Position numbers and translations under genes: made by a program
Notes under the pieces: model-generated
What the model was told of the DNA's origin: nothing
Databases searched by the model: none
The model's input: the letters and a program-made list of their open reading frames with translations, nothing else
In this document: piece after piece, positions 38,881-46,704 of the stretch
Layout of the letters: the number at the start of each line of letters is the position of its first letter
How positions within the stretch are numbered: the first letter of the stretch is position 1
DNA from: Candidatus Zipacnadia bacterium
GTDB lineage: Bacteria; Armatimonadota; Zipacnadia; Zipacnadales; UBA5352
Direction of reading: 5' to 3'
Assembly: GCA_029821635.1 (NCBI GenBank)
Contig: JALGSW010000011.1
Span: 1 to 64,000 of the forward strand
Length of the DNA stretch: 64,000 nt

Positions 38881-39977
38881 GCCTCCCGGCGCGCTGCCAG
38901 GCCATCGTCTTCGATCCGACCGACCGATCGCTGCGCCTGCGCGAGCTGCCGATGCGGCCGCTGCGCCCCGGCGAGGTGCTGGTGCGCGTGCGCCTGAGCG
39001 CGATCTGTGGCTCGGACCTGCACACGATCCGCGGACGGCGCGATCCCGGCGGGCCGCTGGTGCTCGGCCACGAGATCGTGGGCGAGGTCGCGGCTCTCGG
39101 CGAGGGCGTGGAGGCCGACTGCCTCGGCGAGCCGCTGGCGGTGGGCGACCGCATCACCTGGGCGATCGCGGCAAGCTGCGGGCGCTGCTTCTTCTGCACG
39201 CGAGGCATTCCTCAGAAGTGTGTAACTCTGTTTAAGTACGGGCACCAGAAGCTTGACAGCCTTACACCGCTGAGCGGCGGCTTCGCGGAGTACTGCTACC
39301 TCGTGCCCGGCAGCGCCTACTACCGCCTCCCCGACGAACTGCCGGATGCCATCGCGGTCTTCGCAAACTGCTCGCTCTCGACGATGCAGGCGGCGGCGCG
39401 GCTGGCGGATGTGCGTCCGGGCGAGTCGGTGCTGGTGCAGGGGGCGGGGCTGGTCGGGCTGTGCGCGATGGCGCTGAGCGCCCACCGGAGGGCGCGGTCG
39501 ATCGTGGTGGTCGATCCATGCGAGGCGCGGGTCAGGCAGGCCGCGCACTTCGGAGCATCACACACCATCGGCGTGGACCTGCCCGGAGACGAACTCGTCG
39601 CGGAGCTGAGCGAGGCCACCGAGTGCGGGCGAGGCTTTGACGTGGCGATCGAGGCCTGCGGTGTGCCATCGGTGGTGCGCGACGGGATCGCGGCGCTGCG
39701 CATCGGTGGGCGCTACGTGCTGGCGGGCTGCGTCTTCCCCGACGCGACCGCGCAGCTCGACCTGCACACGTTGACGACGAAGCTCCTCACGCTGCAGGGC
39801 CTGCACAACTACACGCCGCTGGACCTGCAGGAGGCGCTGCGCTTTCTGACCGACGGCCCCCAGCGCTTCGCGTTCGGCAGCGTGGTGCGCGAGGTCTTCC
39901 CGCTGGAGGAGATCGACGCGGCGCTGGCGCTGATGGAGAGCGATCCGTCCGTCCTGCGCGTGGCGCTGAGGCCCTGA
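38877..39977 (+). CDS. Zinc alcohol dehydrogenase of the phosphonate-associated type
   Basis: 366 residues from a GTG overlapping phnX. Medium-chain dehydrogenase with catalytic zinc ligands in ICGSDLHTIRG and GHEIVGEV, a structural zinc-like Cys set (SCGRCFFCTRGIPQKC) and the nucleotide-binding VLVQGAGLVGLCAM. Such dehydrogenases recur beside phnX-type genes and are presumed to act on a phosphonate-derived alcohol or aldehyde; I infer the same here from the overlap. The substrate is not proven. Confidence 0.85.
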   Translation: MSLPARCQAIVFDPTDRSLRLRELPMRPLRPGEVLVRVRLSAICGSDLHTIRGRRDPGGPLVLGHEIVGEVAALGEGVEADCLGEPLAVGDRITWAIAASCGRCFFCTRGIPQKCVTLFKYGHQKLDSLTPLSGGFAEYCYLVPGSAYYRLPDELPDAIAVFANCSLSTMQAAARLADVRPGESVLVQGAGLVGLCAMALSAHRRARSIVVVDPCEARVRQAAHFGASHTIGVDLPGDELVAELSEATECGRGFDVAIEACGVPSVVRDGIAALRIGGRYVLAGCVFPDATAQLDLHTLTTKLLTLQGLHNYTPLDLQEALRFLTDGPQRFAFGSVVREVFPLEEIDAALALMESDPSVLRVALRP

Positions 39978-40016
39978 CGGCCCCGGCGCGCCTGTCCCGA
40001 GGCCGCCGTCGCCGTT

Positions 40017-40120
40017 GCCGTACACCCTCTCAGCCATTTGCCGTCATCGCTGCAGTTTCCTGTTGGCGCGCAGCGCCATCCTGTCGGCGCGAAGCGCCGA
40101 TTCCTGTTACGAAGCCGTTC
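40017..40120. repeat. Dispersed repeat family II, copy B
   Basis: Shares with 27538-27638 the start GCCGTACACCCTCTCAGCC and the words TTTCCTGTT, TCCTGTCGG and ATTCCTGTT. The hairpins are TGGCGC/GCGCCA (40064-40078) and CGGCGC/GCGCCG (40085-40099). Both arms differ from copy A in concert. It lies between two converging genes. Confidence 0.65.
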
Positions 40121-40137
40121 CGTCCGGCGTCCCTCGC

Positions 40138-40926
40138 CTACCCCTTCGCGCCCTCGCACGCGCCTATCAGCTCGTCCGAGGTCAGCGTGAAGCCCAGCAG
40201 CATCTCGACCTCGAGGATCGCCGCCTCGGTCAGCGCCATCGCGTCGTAGGTGGAGCCGGCCTCGATCGCGCTGGTGCAGTCGCGCAGCAGCACGAGGTTG
40301 TACCCCCGGCGCCCGAAGGCGCGCATGCCGTAGTCGCGTCCGGGCACGCACATGTTCGCCGCGAAGCCGCAGTAGAAGAGGTGCACGATCCCCTCGTGGC
40401 GGCAGAGGCGATGGAGCTGCTCGCCCGTCGCGACCACGAAGTCATCCGGCTGCGGCTCGAGGCAGCCGACGATGCACCGGCCCTCAAGCTCGGCCTCGAG
40501 CCACGCATTCAGCGCCAGCTCGGGGAGCCTGCTGAACTGCGCGCACGCCCCCTCCTTGCCCCGGAACTCCGCGGGCGGCCACGCGGGCGGCTCGCCCGCC
40601 GCGTCGAAGATGTCCGCGTCGCACGCGAACTTCGTCCACTGCGGGTACATGCGCGCCTGCGCGGGTGAGGGCGCGTGGATCACCGCCATGCCCGCGTCTC
40701 GGCAGGCCTGCGCGACCGGCGCGATGCGCTCGCTGCAGATCACCTCGGCGCGCTGCTGATGAGTGACGATCGGGTGGCGGTCCCAGCAGTCCACCATCAC
40801 GAGGCCCGCCTCGGCCGGATCCATCTCCCACTCGACGAACGCTCGCTGGAAGTTCGCCTCGACGTAGTCCACGCCCTCATCGACCGCGTGCCGCTGGTAG
40901 CGCGGCTTGAGCTTGAGCATGCCCAT
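40138..40926 (-). CDS. Isochorismatase-like cysteine hydrolase
   Basis: 262 residues from the ATG at 40926, with GGGAGG eight bases upstream. Catalytic Asp46 in LVMVDCWDRH and Cys193 in CGFAANMCVPGR fit the family, together with LVLLRDCTSA and the cis-peptide region before the Cys. The Lys of the triad should be near residue 120-150; RGKEGACAQF is a candidate. Members hydrolyse nicotinamide, N-carbamoyl compounds, ureas or isochorismate. The N-terminal 35 residues and the insert near 85-140 are larger than in nicotinamidases, so the substrate is open. Confidence 0.82.
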   Translation of the reverse strand: MGMLKLKPRYQRHAVDEGVDYVEANFQRAFVEWEMDPAEAGLVMVDCWDRHPIVTHQQRAEVICSERIAPVAQACRDAGMAVIHAPSPAQARMYPQWTKFACDADIFDAAGEPPAWPPAEFRGKEGACAQFSRLPELALNAWLEAELEGRCIVGCLEPQPDDFVVATGEQLHRLCRHEGIVHLFYCGFAANMCVPGRDYGMRAFGRRGYNLVLLRDCTSAIEAGSTYDAMALTEAAILEVEMLLGFTLTSDELIGACEGAKG

Positions 40927-40946
40927 CGCTGATGCCTCCCGAGGTG

Positions 40947-42143
40947 TCACTGCTGCTGCGCCCAACCGACGAACGTGTGCACGCCGGTGAAGATCTCCCT
41001 GAACTCGCCCTCGTGCCCGCCCACGAACAGCGCCGCGTCCTCGTCCCCCTCCGACCACGCGGCGATCGCTTCGCCGTCGGGCCGCCATGCGCAGCGGGCC
41101 CACTGCAGCGGCAGGGCCCGCTCGGGCAGGCTGCGGCGCTCGCCCGTCGCGTCCTCGATGACGCTGATGGTGACGGGGGCCTCATCGCCGATCACGAAGG
41201 CCAGGTCGCCCGCGGCGCTGGCATCGAAGCCCAATGCGGTCACCTCGACCACCGGCATCGGGTCGGCGTCGCGCGCGCAGAAGAAGATGCCGCCGGTCTC
41301 GACCTCATTGGCCGCCGCGTCATAGAGTACGCCGGAGCTATCCCCCAGCCAGTGCAGCGTGCCGAACGCGGGCCCGAGGTCGAGGCGCTCGGCCTCCCCC
41401 ACCGCGCTGGCGAAGCACAGCATCCCGCCCTCCCACGCGCGGCTGAAGGCGATGGTCTGACCGTCGGGCGAGTACGCCGGGAAGGACGCTGCGTAGATGT
41501 CGTTGCTGGCAGGCGCCACCTGCACCACGTCTCCGCCGCTGCGGTGCACGATCCACAGCCCCTGCCCGCGCTCTTGCTCATCGCGCAGACAAACGGCCAG
41601 GTACTGGCTGTCCGGTGACCACGCGAAGTGGCCGCCCTGGCCGAGCTGCGTGATCTGGGCGACCGTGCCCTCGAGGTCGCGGAGCCGTAGATCGCCGTCC
41701 TCAATCCAAGCGAGCCACTGGCTGTCGGGTGAGAACTGAGGCGCCGCGCGCCGAACCGCCCCGCCCTCAAGCGCGCCCGCTATCTCCTCGGCGACGCCGT
41801 CCCCGATGCTCACGACATGCAGCGACTGGTCGGCGTCGAGCAGTGCCACGCGCGAGCCGTCAGGCGAGACGCTCGCCTGGCGGTAGTACGGCTCCTCGGC
41901 GTACGTGAAGAGTGTGCGTGGGTCGCCGCCTGCGGCAGGAATCGCCAGCAGGTGCATGCCGTCGCCAACAACGCATGACCAGCCATCGGTCGAGGCGGCC
42001 ACATCCGCCGTGGCGTCCGGCGTCGCATGGGCGGGTGGTTGCGGATCGGGCGGCGGCGCCTCCGTGTTGGCGGCGGGCCTGCAGCCCCCGATCAGGACGG
42101 TCAGGCACAGCGCAAGCGGGATCATCAGCGCGCGTCGTGTCAT
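40947..42143 (-). CDS. Lipoprotein with TolB-like beta-propeller
   Basis: 398 residues from the ATG at 42143, which has GGGGAGG eight bases before it. Lipobox LIGGC near residue 20, then a Pro-rich linker and about six PD40 repeats (VSPDGSRVALLDAD, FSPDSQWLAWIEDGD, WSPDSQYLAVCLRD, YSPDGQTIAFSRAW, WRPDGEAIAAWSEGD). A membrane-anchored propeller, probably a binding or scaffold protein. It shares a transcript direction with the isochorismatase gene, 20 bases downstream. Confidence 0.8.
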   Translation of the reverse strand: MTRRALMIPLALCLTVLIGGCRPAANTEAPPPDPQPPAHATPDATADVAASTDGWSCVVGDGMHLLAIPAAGGDPRTLFTYAEEPYYRQASVSPDGSRVALLDADQSLHVVSIGDGVAEEIAGALEGGAVRRAAPQFSPDSQWLAWIEDGDLRLRDLEGTVAQITQLGQGGHFAWSPDSQYLAVCLRDEQERGQGLWIVHRSGGDVVQVAPASNDIYAASFPAYSPDGQTIAFSRAWEGGMLCFASAVGEAERLDLGPAFGTLHWLGDSSGVLYDAAANEVETGGIFFCARDADPMPVVEVTALGFDASAAGDLAFVIGDEAPVTISVIEDATGERRSLPERALPLQWARCAWRPDGEAIAAWSEGDEDAALFVGGHEGEFREIFTGVHTFVGWAQQQ

Positions 42144-42249
42144 GGTCGCGACCTCCCCGGCACATGTGAGGTCCACAGACTTCAGTCGCAGAGGGTGTTC
42201 GCGACGGTGGCCCGCGCACCTGCCGCGGCGCTTGCGCAGACACGCGAAC

Positions 42250-42284
42250 GGGGACGCCGGTGAGCGCTTGCTCCCGGCGTCCCC
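42250..42284 (-). terminator. Strong hairpin after the peptidase-like gene
   Basis: GGGGACGCCGG / CCGGCGTCCCC, 11 bp perfect, 31 bases after the stop of the gene at 42315. There is no clear T run, so it may act with Rho or only protect the 3' end. Confidence 0.55.
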
Positions 42285-42314
42285 GTTGCGGTTCGTGACT
42301 GCGCGATGCGGGCG

Positions 42315-44453
42315 CTACTGCATGCGCTGGATCGTCTGCTGGTTGAGCACCGCGTTGTTCTGCAGGTTCAGGAGCTGCAGCCGCAGGCCGGAGGTCTGCA
42401 GCGCGCCCCAGTTGAGCGGGCTGAGGTTCGCCTTCGCGCCCGCCTGCAGCGCGATGTTGCCGAAGGTGGCCTGCTGCATGCCCCGCCCGGCCGGCCCGAG
42501 CACGTCCATGTTGAACTGCAGAGCCGCGGGCCCTCTGACCTCGATCGCGGTGCCCTGAGCGTTGGGGATCAGCTCAAGCTGCTGCGCGCCGAGGTTGCGG
42601 AGGTTGTTCAGCTCGAAGGCCCGGTCGCCCTGAGGCGTCGAGCGTATGAACCGCATCGACGTCGGGCCGACCGCCTGGGCGTTGAGGATTTGCAGCGAGG
42701 GCAGTTGGAGGAGGTTGCTGAACCGGATCTCGCCGATTCCGTTGGAGTTGATGTCGAAGATGCGGCCTTGTGAGAAGAGCTGCATCTGCTTGGCGCCCTG
42801 GCCGGCGACGTTGAAGGTCAGGGTCTTCCCACTCGCCTGGCCGAACACGAAGACCAGCGGGGCATTGGCGGGTGGCTGGGGCTCAGCGAGCTGGAGCGGC
42901 TGCACCTGGCCGGCCACCGGGCGCCGGATGACCCGCGGCATGTCCTGCACCAGCGGCGGCACGAAGCTCGAGTTCGGGATGCGGCTCGCGGGATTCTGGT
43001 TGATCGAGCCGTCGGGGTTGAAGAACTTGCGCCCGGCCGCATCGGTGATCTGCTGCACGTTCGCGTTGGGGCTGAGGACCGCGACGACCGTGCTCGCGCC
43101 CGGGCCGCCGTATTCCGCGCCGGGCAGGTGCGGATTGCCGGGCGTGCACTCCTCGTAGGAGAACAGCTCGGCCTTCGTCGCGGTGCCACGGGAGAAGGTG
43201 TTGGCGGACCAGTTCACGGTCGCCACGTCGGGATCGACGGAGCCGCCCTCGTTCTCGCGGTAGGGGTTGTTGTTGTCGTAGACGATCATGCGCCGCGTGT
43301 TGCCGTCGACCTCGGTGTCGTAGGGGCAGACGACGTGGCCCCAGTTGGCGCCCCAGTAGACGAGCACGGGGCGGTTGACGACGTTGGTCAGCAGGGACTC
43401 GCAGCGCGTGAACACGTCGCGCGAGCTTTGGTTGTTCCAGAAGTTGTTGTGCAGGTCGAGCACTTCCTGCGTGTACCATGCGCCCTGCTGCTGCTGGACG
43501 GTCTCACGCGTGGTGGCGATCCAGTCGTACCACCAGACCCAGGGCTGTGCGGTCGCGGCGTTCTGGAAGTAGTTGGCGTGGAACATGTGGTCGAACTCGT
43601 GGTTCCTGATGCGCAGGCTGGAGACGCTCATGCCGTAGCAGTTGCCGCCGGCGCCCGCGCTGGTGTAGGCGTTGTCATACCACGTCTGCGCGGCGGGACG
43701 GTGGGTGCCGTCGGCGTACTCCACGTTCAGGCGGCCGAAGTAGTCGGCGTAGAGCTTCCAGTCGATGCTGGCGCGGGAGAAGTTGGAGAACTTCCAGCCG
43801 TGGTAGCCGCGGTAGCCGCGCGGGGCGACGATCTCGTACTTCGCGGTCGCAGTGTTGGCGCTGCTGTTCATGTTCCGAACGTACACGTCGTGCTCCTGGG
43901 CTCGTGAAGCGCCGACCGGCACCTTGAAGGCCATCGAGTTGGGGAAGAACTCGAACGACTCGCCGAGGTAATACGAGTCCACCTCGACGCCATCGAAGAA
44001 GACCTTGCAGTCGGAGTTGAAGCCGCGTCCGAAGGCGTATGCCCATAGGCCGGGCGCGCCCTGCTCGGGCCAGAAGCTGCTAATCAGGAAGAGCGTGACG
44101 CGGACGCGTTCGAAGAGGCTCGGGTCTATGTGTGAGATCGCGAGTGCCTCGCGGTCGAACTTCTTCGCGAGGTTCTCATTCAGGACCAGGAGCAGGTTGC
44201 TCTGCAGATCGACCGGGAGCAGGCGGAACTGCTCAGAAGCCTTGTCGGCCTTCTGACCGGTGATGCCCTTCTGCTTAAGGATGAGTTGGAACTGCTGGGA
44301 GATCTGCAGCGGGGAGAACAGGAGGTCACGTGCGGTCAGTGGATCCTCGAAGGCGACGGGCCGGAGGATCGTCGGCTGGGGAGCGGCGAACGCCCCGACA
44401 GCGACTGTGACGAGCAACACGGCAGCCAAGGTGTACGTCAGAACTGCGCGCAT
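42315..44453 (-). CDS. Secreted papain-like cysteine peptidase candidate with IPT/TIG domain
   Basis: 712 residues, signal peptide cut near AFAA. An IPT/TIG-like sandwich lies at about 120-205 (AYAFGRGFNSDCKVFFDG, then VPVGASRAQEHDVYVRN). The central domain has Cys272 in AGGNCYGMSVS, His373 in ANWGHVVCPYD and Asp393-Asn394 in MIVYDNNNPY, in the order and with the local sequence of papain-fold peptidases (Cys, His, Asn/Asp). The last 230 residues are Gln/Leu/Asn-rich (LRLQLLNLQNNAVLNQQ) and low in charge, possibly a solenoid or anchor. I infer proteolysis from the triad only. No propeptide is evident. Confidence 0.62.
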   Translation of the reverse strand: MRAVLTYTLAAVLLVTVAVGAFAAPQPTILRPVAFEDPLTARDLLFSPLQISQQFQLILKQKGITGQKADKASEQFRLLPVDLQSNLLLVLNENLAKKFDREALAISHIDPSLFERVRVTLFLISSFWPEQGAPGLWAYAFGRGFNSDCKVFFDGVEVDSYYLGESFEFFPNSMAFKVPVGASRAQEHDVYVRNMNSSANTATAKYEIVAPRGYRGYHGWKFSNFSRASIDWKLYADYFGRLNVEYADGTHRPAAQTWYDNAYTSAGAGGNCYGMSVSSLRIRNHEFDHMFHANYFQNAATAQPWVWWYDWIATTRETVQQQQGAWYTQEVLDLHNNFWNNQSSRDVFTRCESLLTNVVNRPVLVYWGANWGHVVCPYDTEVDGNTRRMIVYDNNNPYRENEGGSVDPDVATVNWSANTFSRGTATKAELFSYEECTPGNPHLPGAEYGGPGASTVVAVLSPNANVQQITDAAGRKFFNPDGSINQNPASRIPNSSFVPPLVQDMPRVIRRPVAGQVQPLQLAEPQPPANAPLVFVFGQASGKTLTFNVAGQGAKQMQLFSQGRIFDINSNGIGEIRFSNLLQLPSLQILNAQAVGPTSMRFIRSTPQGDRAFELNNLRNLGAQQLELIPNAQGTAIEVRGPAALQFNMDVLGPAGRGMQQATFGNIALQAGAKANLSPLNWGALQTSGLRLQLLNLQNNAVLNQQTIQRMQ

Positions 44454-44639
44454 CGGAAACCATCCCCTTCCGGCGGCGGCGCTGCGTCCGGTCTTGAGGG
44501 TGGAGCGGACCGGAGGGCGGCGCCGATTGTGGGCGTCCTCTGCAAGTCATTTTACACCACTGCAGCCCGTAGTTACAGGGAATCGCAGAATGCCCCCTGC
44601 GGAAGGAGTCTCGAGGCGGCCGCGGGGGGGGCGTGAACG

Positions 44640-45226
44640 CGAGAGGCCCGCGGCAAGAGCCGCGGGCCTCGAAACGCTGATGCCGGCACCGCCACAGCCA
44701 GCATCCGATGCTGCTACTCGGTGGTCCTCAGCAGGACCGCCAGAACACCACCACTCCACCTGCTTCGCGCTCCCCAGCCGAGTCGCCCGGGAGGCGCTTC
44801 GAGAGCCCCTATGAGGGCCTCCACCTCGCCACCACTCACACGACCACACAACCGCTTCCTGAAGCGCCGCCCGGCATCCGTTGTCCAGGACAGAATGTCT
44901 TCCGCTCCACCACGCCGCACACCGCACCACCACTCCGGTCGGCCCGACCCGCCGGCGACGCCGCGCCAGCCCAATGCCTCCACCACACGCGCCTCCTCAA
45001 GACCCTTGCCAGACCTTCCATCGACCATCCTGCCCGGACATCACCCACGACCTCCGCGGCCGAAGATGAGAGAGAGCAGCCGGACCCCGCCTCATCAGCA
45101 CCTCCACACCACACCAGTTCTCCGCCAGCACGCCACCACTCACTCGGGGTCCAGCACTCTCGATGCTCCAATGGCCGCCGACTCCGCGCCGTCGGCCCTA
45201 GGCTGCTTCCTAGTTGAGAATGTTCA
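44640..45226 (-). ncRNA. Candidate long structured RNA, GU-rich
   Basis: No reading frame in this stretch looks like a protein: all frames are open because of composition and give His/Pro/Thr- or Trp/Gly/Val-rich strings. On the minus strand it is G/T-rich, with recurring words (the reverse complement of CGCCACCACTCAC at 44827 and 45131; of CACCACCACTCC at 44747 and 44925). A promoter-like pair stands at its head (45233-45261). Stem-loops include CTAGG/CCTAG (45198-45213), GCCGAC/GTCGGC (45177-45196) and GGTCCT/AGGACC (44724-44739), and it ends in a 12-bp hairpin (44643-44670). It does not match RNase P RNA, tmRNA, 6S or SRP RNA. Inference only; length would be about 585 bases. Confidence 0.4.
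44643..44670. terminator. Very stable hairpin, likely transcript end
   Basis: GAGGCCCGCGGC / GCCGCGGGCCTC around AAGA, a perfect 12-bp stem. No T run on either side. It lies between the start of the peptidase-like gene and the gene-free region, both on the minus strand. Confidence 0.6.
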
Positions 45227-45232
45227 AGTGTA

Positions 45233-45261
45233 AGTTTATCGTGCGCCGCCGGTTCGGGCAA
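45233..45261 (-). promoter_or_regulatory. Candidate promoter of the putative RNA
   Basis: On the minus strand TTGCCC (45261-45256), 17 bases, TAAACT (45238-45233). The -10 and spacing equal those before the sigma-factor gene (TTGCTA, 17, TAAACT). Transcription would start near 45226. Confidence 0.45.
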
Positions 45262-45475
45262 TCGGGTGATTCCCCCAAATCACGCTTCCGATTGCCCTGA
45301 GGTCGGCGTGGTCCTTAACCCCACCATTACGGTGCGGAAAGCGCTGCGCAAACCGGCGCCGTTTGACTTCCAGCCTCATATCAGGGATCACGTGCTCTAC
45401 GTCCTCGAAGTCGCCCGCGACCAGGATCGCGATGCACTTCCCGGCGGTATTCGGGTCGGCTTTCTCCCTGCACAT
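45236..45475 (-). pseudogene. Fragment of a DJ-1/PfpI-family protein
   Basis: Seventy-nine residues from an ATG at 45475, 15 bases after the superoxide dismutase stop. KCIAILVAGDFEDVEHVIP resembles the N-terminal strand-turn of the DJ-1/PfpI family (K-IAILV-x-FEDxE-x-x-P), and FPHRNGGVKDHADLRAIGS may match the following conserved part. The nucleophile Cys half is missing. It is either a decayed gene or a chance-extended remnant; its end overlaps the promoter of the putative RNA. Confidence 0.4.
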
Positions 45476-45489
45476 GGGACGGACGCGCC

Positions 45490-46080
45490 TTACGCCTGCT
45501 CGAAGCGGTGTAGCGCGAACTCCCAGTTGATCACGTCGAAGAAGGCCTCGGTGTAGCGCTTGCGCTCGTTCTGATAGTCGAGGTAGTAGGCGTGCTCCCA
45601 GACATCCAGCACCACGACCGGCACCGCGCCCCACTGCGCGAGGTTCTGATGCTTCTCGGCCTGCAGCACCACGAGGCTCTGGCCGAGCGGCTGCCACGCC
45701 AGTACGCCCCAGCCGGAGCCCTGCACGGCATTGGTCGCGGCCGTGAACTGCGTGCGGAAGGTCGCGAGGTCGTCGAAGTCGTTGACGATCTGCTCAGCGA
45801 GTGCGCCCGATGGCTCGCCCCCGCCGCCGGGGCTCATGCACTGCCAGTAGATGCTATGGAAGAGGTGTCCGGAGTAGTTGAAGGCCAGGGCGTCGCAGAT
45901 CGCGCGGACGCTGGAGAAGTCGCCGGCCTCGCGCGCCGTCTCGATCCTCTCCTCGGCCTGGTTCAGGCCGTCCACGTAGCCCCGGTGATGCCTGTCGTGG
46001 TGAATGCACAGCGTCTGTTCGCTCAGGAACGGCTCCAGCGCGTCGTATGAGTACGGCAGCTCGGGCAGCTTGTGCGCCAT
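45490..46080 (-). CDS. sodA: Superoxide dismutase, Fe/Mn type
   Basis: 196 residues, normal length. Converts superoxide to oxygen and peroxide in the cytoplasm. Metal ligands: His27 in CIHHDRHHRGY, His in NYSGHLFHS, and Asp/His in VLDVWEHAYYLDY. The Gly-Gln region NAVQGSGWGVLAW does not settle iron against manganese, so the symbol is provisional. It lies 62 bases after the OsmC-like gene on the same strand, an oxidative-stress pair. Confidence 0.94.
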   Translation of the reverse strand: MAHKLPELPYSYDALEPFLSEQTLCIHHDRHHRGYVDGLNQAEERIETAREAGDFSSVRAICDALAFNYSGHLFHSIYWQCMSPGGGGEPSGALAEQIVNDFDDLATFRTQFTAATNAVQGSGWGVLAWQPLGQSLVVLQAEKHQNLAQWGAVPVVVLDVWEHAYYLDYQNERKRYTEAFFDVINWEFALHRFEQA

Positions 46081-46141
46081 GCGTCTTCGCCTCCAGTGTC
46101 CCCACTGTCACGCGTGTGTCGCCGGTGACTCCTCGCTGCGG

Positions 46142-46540
46142 TCAGGCGACCGTCACCGTCAGATGCGCGCCTGCCGCTACTGTGCCGCGGACCTTCGAGG
46201 CCTTCTGCGCCTCCTCGACGGTCGCGCGCTGCTCGTCCGTCAGCTTCTCAGGCATCATGATCGTGACCGCGAAATTGTCGAGCTTCGCCTTCTCATCATC
46301 GGGCTCGGCCTCGACCGCAACGGTCATGCCCGCGAACGCAATGCCCTCCTCTCGGCAGGTGATCGCGACCACCATGCCGATGCAGTTGGCCAGTGCCGCG
46401 CAGAGCGTCTCGGGGGGCAGTGCGGCGGTGTCGGTCCCGCCCATCTCCACAGGCAGGTCGGTGAAGCAGCTATGGCCCCGGACCTTCGCGCACATGATCG
46501 TGGGGCCGACGTTGGTTGCCTTCGCGGCCATCTTCGCCAT
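46142..46540 (-). CDS. OsmC-family protein lacking the second cysteine
   Basis: 132 residues; GGAGGAGG seven bases before the ATG. OsmC/Ohr proteins reduce organic peroxides with two cysteines. The first is Cys53 in ALANCIGMVV. At the second site, where CPV is expected, the sequence is ASKVRGTV, with Ser115 in the Cys position. Another Cys (62) lies close by in AITCREEG, which may replace it, or the protein is not a peroxidase. Next to superoxide dismutase. Confidence 0.8.
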   Translation of the reverse strand: MAKMAAKATNVGPTIMCAKVRGHSCFTDLPVEMGGTDTAALPPETLCAALANCIGMVVAITCREEGIAFAGMTVAVEAEPDDEKAKLDNFAVTIMMPEKLTDEQRATVEEAQKASKVRGTVAAGAHLTVTVA

Positions 46541-46704
46541 CGTGAATCCTCCTCCAGCACCGTGCGTCGATACGCAATGGAGAAGGGTAGGGCATCAGCG
46601 GTGGGTTCACAACAGGGGAAACCCTGAGAGAGGGGTTCGACTTCTCTGAATTGCGTGGGACCGTCGTTGCGGGACAGAAGGGTTGACAGGCTGGAACGCC
46701 AGAG

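Noticed and set aside
44640-45226. RNase P RNA or tmRNA as explanation of the gene-free region
   Set aside because: The conserved RNase P blocks (GAGGAAAGTCC, ACAGAAA) and the tRNA-like end and tag frame of tmRNA are not found.
45190-45226. Similarity to the GTPase-centre part of 23S rRNA (GAAGCAGCC)
   Set aside because: Only nine bases agree; they are the loop and arm of a local CTAGG/CCTAG hairpin, and flanking rRNA sequence is absent.
44721-45261. Open frames on both strands in the gene-free region
   Set aside because: Translations are His/Pro/Thr-rich or Trp/Gly/Val-rich, lack ribosome sites and resemble nothing known; openness follows from composition.
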